In this document: piece after piece, positions 7,199 to 10,516 of the stretch
Position numbering within the stretch: the first letter of the stretch is position 1
Layout of the letters: each line of letters opens with the position of its first letter
From: Leucogyrophana mollusca
Lineage: Eukaryota > Basidiomycota > Agaricomycetes > Boletales
DNA length: 10,516 nt
Assembly (NCBI GenBank): GCA_021014945.1
Contig: MU266874.1
Coordinates: 1 to 10,516 of the forward strand
Direction of reading: 5' to 3'
Program-made: the position numbers and the translations under genes
Notes under the pieces: model-generated
Databases searched by the model: none
What the model was told of the DNA's origin: nothing
What the model saw: the letters and a program-made list of their open reading frames with translations, nothing else

Positions 7199-7998
7199 TG
7201 ATGCACTGACTGGCGAGCTGAGGCAAAACACACACACAACCAAAACCAAAACCTAAGATGAGCTATGGGTCAAGGCTATCGAAGTATATGGTCGAACCTC
7301 ATCGAATGCTGCCGATTAACTTCTGAGGGGTGCGAGGACTTCTCAATTAGGGTCCCTGAGTCCTTGACCGACGCAGTGGGGGTACCTAGTGAATGTAGAT
7401 GGGTTTTTATAGTAAGTACAACTTCGTAGCTGGTTGAGATACACAGCAAGAAGTACGCGATCTGCTTGATCACTGCCGAAAGACGCTCTGAAGTAAGTCA
7501 AATAGAGATCAAAGTAGATCCCTTGTAGTCCGCGTGACTACCGATGAATGATCGCAAAGAGAGACAATGCTGTAGAACGAGAGAATGACCTTAGACGCAG
7601 AAATGAAACTCTGACTCTGAGGGAGAAATGGAATCTGATGTGTTCAAAGGATACATGTGGGTTATAAAATGACTTCGCTTAAGTGACCCACTACACTCTG
7701 AGGGTCCTCAAGCTCAATTTGACTGGGCCGCGCACCCCCGACGTCCCCAACCTAGCCTTCTGCCCTAGTTCCCTCGTGACACGGTCCCTTATGCCCGTAT
7801 CGATCCACAACACCCCTGTCGCACCAGCCCCTCAACTTCGTTCGGTCCTTCGAGGTGCATTGAGGTCCCAAGTAGCTCGTCAAAGGCCGTCTAGGTGGTA
7901 TCGAACCTCGACGATATCCTTCTGAGTTGTCGCACCTTCGATAATGTGGTCGTGACTTCGAAATGACTTGTAAATTGCAAAATCGGGGCCTAGATGAA
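7199..7998 (-). mobile_element. LTR family 2, copy 2 (minus strand, right end truncated)
   Basis: It begins TGATG at 7199 inside the gag gene and matches copy 1 (4784-5437) to GGGGCCTAGATGAA at 7985-7998. The last ~19 bp of the LTR, including CATCA, are absent or very diverged. Its left flank is gag and its right flank is a different gene, so no target duplication survives and a deletion must have removed the right border. A 168-bp segment (7592-7759) is present here and absent from copy 1. The copy keeps many CpG sites that are TpG or CpA in copy 1. A TATAAAAA box is at 7411-7404. Confidence 0.8.
7592..7759. other. 168-bp segment specific to LTR family 2, copy 2
   Basis: Copy 1 passes directly from GAGAGAAAGACCT (5161-5173) to CTGCCCTAGTTCCC, whereas copy 2 has 168 bp between the equivalent points. 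CCTT occurs at both edges (7589-7592, 7756-7759), which fits a microhomology deletion in copy 1. The segment contains GTGGGT...ACCCAC arms around a TTATAAAA sequence. Confidence 0.65.
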
Positions 7999-9307
7999 TG
8001 CAGAAGCTCCCACCAAAGGGTCAGCTGGCAGCCCCCTCGTCACGCTCGCGCCGTCCTCCTCACACACGCCCAGTGCCTCTGTGGGCTCTGTCGCGGAGGT
8101 TGCAGCCACTCTGTCAGTCGTCGTCCCCTCGACCCCCGCTACTTTACCCCCGTCTCTTGCTTTGGCTACTCCAGCTACTCCCCTGTCCCTCGCAACTGCC
8201 CCGCCTGCGTCCCCCACTCTGTCCACAGCCCCCATCGCCACGCTTCCCGTCTCCTCGGCCCCGCCCCCTCCAGTCCCTCAACTTGCTCTCCCGCAATTTT
8301 CTCCCGCCCCTGACGCTCCGCCCGTCGTCAAGCAGGGGCATTATGAGTTTCGCCTCGTTGACAGTGTCCCGATCTACAACATCCCTTCCTTCCGCGGCAA
8401 CGTCCACATTATCCTGGGTTATGGTCCCAGCGGCGTGAATAACCCCTTGTACCAAACGCGCGTGGATAAGGGGAAGTACCCCACCCACGTGGTAAGCCTT
8501 TCGCCAACTGGTCCTCGTGCTTCCTCGACACTCACTCACTTGTTCTGCAGCTTCCTTGTGCCTGCCACCGGTGTCTTGAAGGCTCAATCCCTTATCTCTG
8601 CCTCGGTGGCAAGCCTGACAGCAAGTGCTATCAATGCCACGTCAACCACAAGCCATGCAGTCCTTGGACTGCAACACAACCTATCTCCAACTGGCGTCCC
8701 CAACCTCCCATCATCGCTTGGGCCGCTGCGCCCAATTATCCCGAAGAGCCCACAACTGCGCAGCCCACGTCGACACCCGCTTCCACGAACACCGCTCTCG
8801 CAATGTGTTCTTCAGGGCGTAAAGTCACTGTCAAGAAGGAGCCTCGATCCCCGAAGGCCTCGGTCCAGAAGGCTAAGGGCAAGGCTGGTAAGCTACCTTC
8901 CCCCTCCCTTCATCCGTTCACATCGTTAATTGCCCGTCATCTCGCTTCTTTTTCTTTTAGTCGCCTCCCCCCGCAAGTTGTCCTGTCCACGCAAGAAAGC
9001 TTGGGCTGCGTCGCCCTCTGCCAGCGTCGCTGTGCCTACCCCTGGCGTCGTACATCACTTTTGGGAAGTGCGTGTGAACTACCACCGCCGCCTCAACAAC
9101 ATGCTCACGACCCTCAAGCCCATCATTGGTAGGTTCGAGGCTGGCACTGCTCTGACTCCTATCAACGATAGTGATGACGACTCGGTCGAGTACCTTGGGG
9201 AGCGCGCCGCTGATGAAGAGTCCGTCGAGGAGGATGAGTACGAAGTCGACGAGATTGTCGAGGACTCGACCCCCGCTGCCTCCTCCTCCCGCAAGCGTTG
9301 CCGTTGA
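7994..9307 (+). CDS. Three-exon gene for a cysteine-cluster protein, probably 5'-truncated
   Basis: The gene is not recognised by name. Exons 7994-8491, 8551-8887 and 8961-9307 are joined by introns of 59 bp (GTAAGC...CTGCAG) and 73 bp (GTAAGC...TTTTAG). The spliced frame is 1182 bp, 393 residues, with no internal stop. The first ~100 residues are Pro/Ala/Ser/Thr-rich. Residues ~105-166 are a more ordered segment (GHYEFRLVDSVPIYNIPSF). Straight after the first intron comes a cysteine cluster, C171-x2-C174-x8-C183-x8-C192-x2-C195-x6-C202, close to the fungal Zn2Cys6 pattern but with a longer first loop. A Lys-rich stretch (~255-280), a probable helix (FWEVRVNYHRRLNNML), an acidic run (~340-380) and a basic end SSSRKRCR follow. 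A nuclear nucleic acid-binding role is an inference. The ATG lies in the end of an LTR with a TAG just before it, so the original N-terminus is probably lost. Confidence 0.72.
8492..8550 (+). other. Intron 1 of the cysteine-cluster gene
   Basis: It runs GTAAGC to CTGCAG with CTCAC branch-like sequences near 8531. Splicing in phase 0 opens the frame with the cysteine cluster, whereas read-through leads into a frame without cysteines. This supports the intron strongly. Confidence 0.75.
8888..8960 (+). other. Intron 2 of the cysteine-cluster gene
   Basis: It runs GTAAGC to a pyrimidine-rich CTTTTTCTTTTAG and splits a codon after its first base. The joined frame remains open to 9307. Confidence 0.75.
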
Positions 9308-10045
9308 GCCGTTGTCATCTCCTTTAGTTCTTCCTGCGTTCTGTCTCCCACACATTGTGTATGATATCTAGACATATGCCGCTCGATGTTTTTCTCTTAT
9401 GCAGTTGTAATGAATATATCGGACTTTGTCGTGCTTTCTTCGTACGTGCGATGCCTTCGACCATGACTCGACGCCTCCTCGATCGATACTAGGTCAACAA
9501 AAGTGAGCTTGGCTAGTATGCGCGAACTGGATAAAGAAAAACCCCTGCTCGGTGGAAATTACTGTCGCCCCTCTAACACAAATGCACGCCTCTCCCCGCA
9601 CTAGAGCATGCTCGACGAACCTCGACAAGCTTAGCTAGGCCTCGCTCAACGATAGTCGCAGGCAGTCTCCTGTCGAGTCATCGAGAACGCTGGCTCAGCC
9701 GGCTCTAAGTCCAGTCATCATCACCTCTAATTATTTTAAATGCGCACTGTGTCGAATCAAAGTTAAAGAATCGAAATGCAAACGAAGTCCGGGTATCATA
9801 ATAAAATCAAATGCAGGCGACTTAGCTCGAAATAGACATACACGCAAGGCTGTAGCCTACGCAAACAGAAGTAGGGAGAGATATTTTTGGCTTTTCGAAA
9901 GTTTTGCTTTGTTTTTCATGTTTTTGCGAGTCTCTGTATTGTAAAAAGTGTGAGAAAGATGGATAGAAAGGAAAAGAAAATTGAAAAATACCTGTATCCG
10001 TATGTGTGGGGTCGCAGGAGTATCGGTTGATCCGGTCGGTACCCT
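9308..10045. other. Gene-poor stretch downstream of the cysteine-cluster gene, possible LTR
   Basis: No coding frame with recognisable features is present. The first ~120 bp are presumably the 3' untranslated region; no AATAAA is seen, only AATGAATATATC near 9410. TCGA occurs 13 times between about 9381 and 9899, well above chance. A T-rich run lies at 9888-9925. Because a polypurine-like tract adjoins the right end, part of this may be the LTR of a minus-strand element. No TG...CA boundary is found. Confidence 0.3.
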
Positions 10046-10060
10046 ATCCTCCCCCCCACT
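10046..10060 (-). other. Second polypurine-tract-like sequence
   Basis: The minus strand reads AGTGGGGGGGAGGAT, identical over 15 bp to the tract at 5451-5437 next to LTR family 2. As there, it is followed on the plus strand by a short dyad (ACTG...CAGT, about 10073-10082). It suggests the 3' end of another minus-strand LTR element. Confidence 0.45.
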
Positions 10061-10516
10061 TTTATCACTCAACTGTCCTCAGTCGAAGCGCGGAATGACT
10101 TCGATGCTGTCTCAACGCGGGTGCGAAGGCCCGCACGAGGTACAGCAACTTAAACGTCTCCCTGCAGTCGCGCTAGGTCCTGGCGTCGCATGCTGTCCAC
10201 AATGACCCCCTCTTGAAGACCCCCTGAGCCCACTCGTCCCTTCCCTTGCCGGCGTCGACCTCCGTGACGAAGAGCCCCCCCTGGACGGCTCCCTCATTGG
10301 CGCAGCTAGAAGTAAACCCTGTCGCACGCACCATTTGTTTAGTCGGTCCCGAAGCAGCCGACGATTTGGATAACGTGGAATCTCCATCCCTGCAGGCATC
10401 ACAAGCCGTGACCCCGGCATAAGCATGCATTGTCCTGCTCGCACATAGACCCCTGCCACTGGACATGTAAGGCACAGCCACATCAGTGGCATATAAATAG
10501 TTGATTAAGTAATTAT
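10061..10516. other. Unassigned right edge
   Basis: If the tract at 10046-10060 is real, this is the 3' end of a retroelement body on the minus strand. Two overlapping minus-strand frames (10173-10481 and 10112-10492, about 100 and 126 residues) show no integrase, reverse transcriptase, RNase H or other motif I recognise. Neither is called a gene. TATAAATA at 10493-10500 lies near the window end. Confidence 0.3.

Noticed and set aside
4784..7998. The two family 2 LTRs as the ends of one retrotransposon
   Set aside because: The sequence between them contains another LTR and a gag on the opposite strand. The left copy's polypurine tract shows it is a 3' LTR with its body lost, and flanking duplications are absent.
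7998..8438. Overlapping Arg/Leu/Pro-rich plus-strand frame of 146 residues
   Set aside because: It is a shadow of exon 1 of the cysteine-cluster gene. The frame of 7994 joins cleanly through two introns.
8957..9355. Minus-strand frames over exon 3
   Set aside because: Antisense shadows of a GC-rich exon with acidic repeats; no independent evidence.
1..10516. tRNA, rRNA, CRISPR or riboswitch
   Set aside because: No cloverleaf with T-loop motif, no rRNA-like core and no regularly spaced identical repeats were seen on reading both strands.

Overview
The window looks like nuclear DNA from a basidiomycete fungus, probably an Agaricomycete. The coding regions carry short introns (50-73 bp) with GTRNGT donors, CTAAY/CTCAC-like branch points and YAG acceptors. 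The transposase, the Ty3/Gypsy-type gag and the cysteine-rich gene also resemble families familiar from that group. No prokaryotic operon, rRNA, tRNA or CRISPR is visible. Almost everything is mobile-element wreckage around one or two genes.

Left part (1-3660): an unassigned flank with a degenerate ~16-bp array is interrupted by one complete Tc1/mariner-type DNA transposon (332-3658). It has a TA target duplication and two equal 173-bp terminal inverted repeats. Inside are two convergent, intron-containing genes. One is a DD34E transposase on the minus strand; the other, on the plus strand, is a passenger gene of unknown function ending in a SAM-like domain. Both are pseudogenes. Together they hold five in-frame TGA codons, each readable as a CGA arginine codon after a CpG transition, plus one frameshift in the passenger. 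Five of the six TIR mismatches are also CpG transitions, which suggests decay by cytosine methylation and deamination.

Middle part (3890-7998): four LTRs of two families. LTR family 1 occurs on the minus strand (3890-4669, apparently solo) and on the plus strand (5892-6635), where it is followed by the start of a gag gene (6681-7198). LTR family 2 occurs twice on the minus strand. The copy at 4784-5437 keeps its polypurine tract; the copy at 7199-7998 cuts off the gag gene and lacks its last ~19 bp. Between them, 5720-5851 looks like a first coding exon with a GTAAGT donor and CTAAC branch point, interrupted at once by the family 1 LTR.

Right part (7994-10516): a three-exon gene with no stop in frame encodes a 393-residue protein with a variant Zn2Cys6-like cysteine cluster, a basic stretch and an acidic tail. 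Its first ATG lies in the terminal bases of the truncated LTR, so the gene has probably lost its natural 5' end. Beyond it is ~730 bp without a recognisable gene but rich in TCGA, then a third polypurine-like tract (10046-10060) that hints at another LTR element on the minus strand, and an unassigned right edge.

The most notable item is the two-gene Tc1/mariner transposon with its uncharacterised SAM-domain passenger. Next are the methylation-type decay signature and the retroelement insertion and deletion that appears to have broken a host gene.
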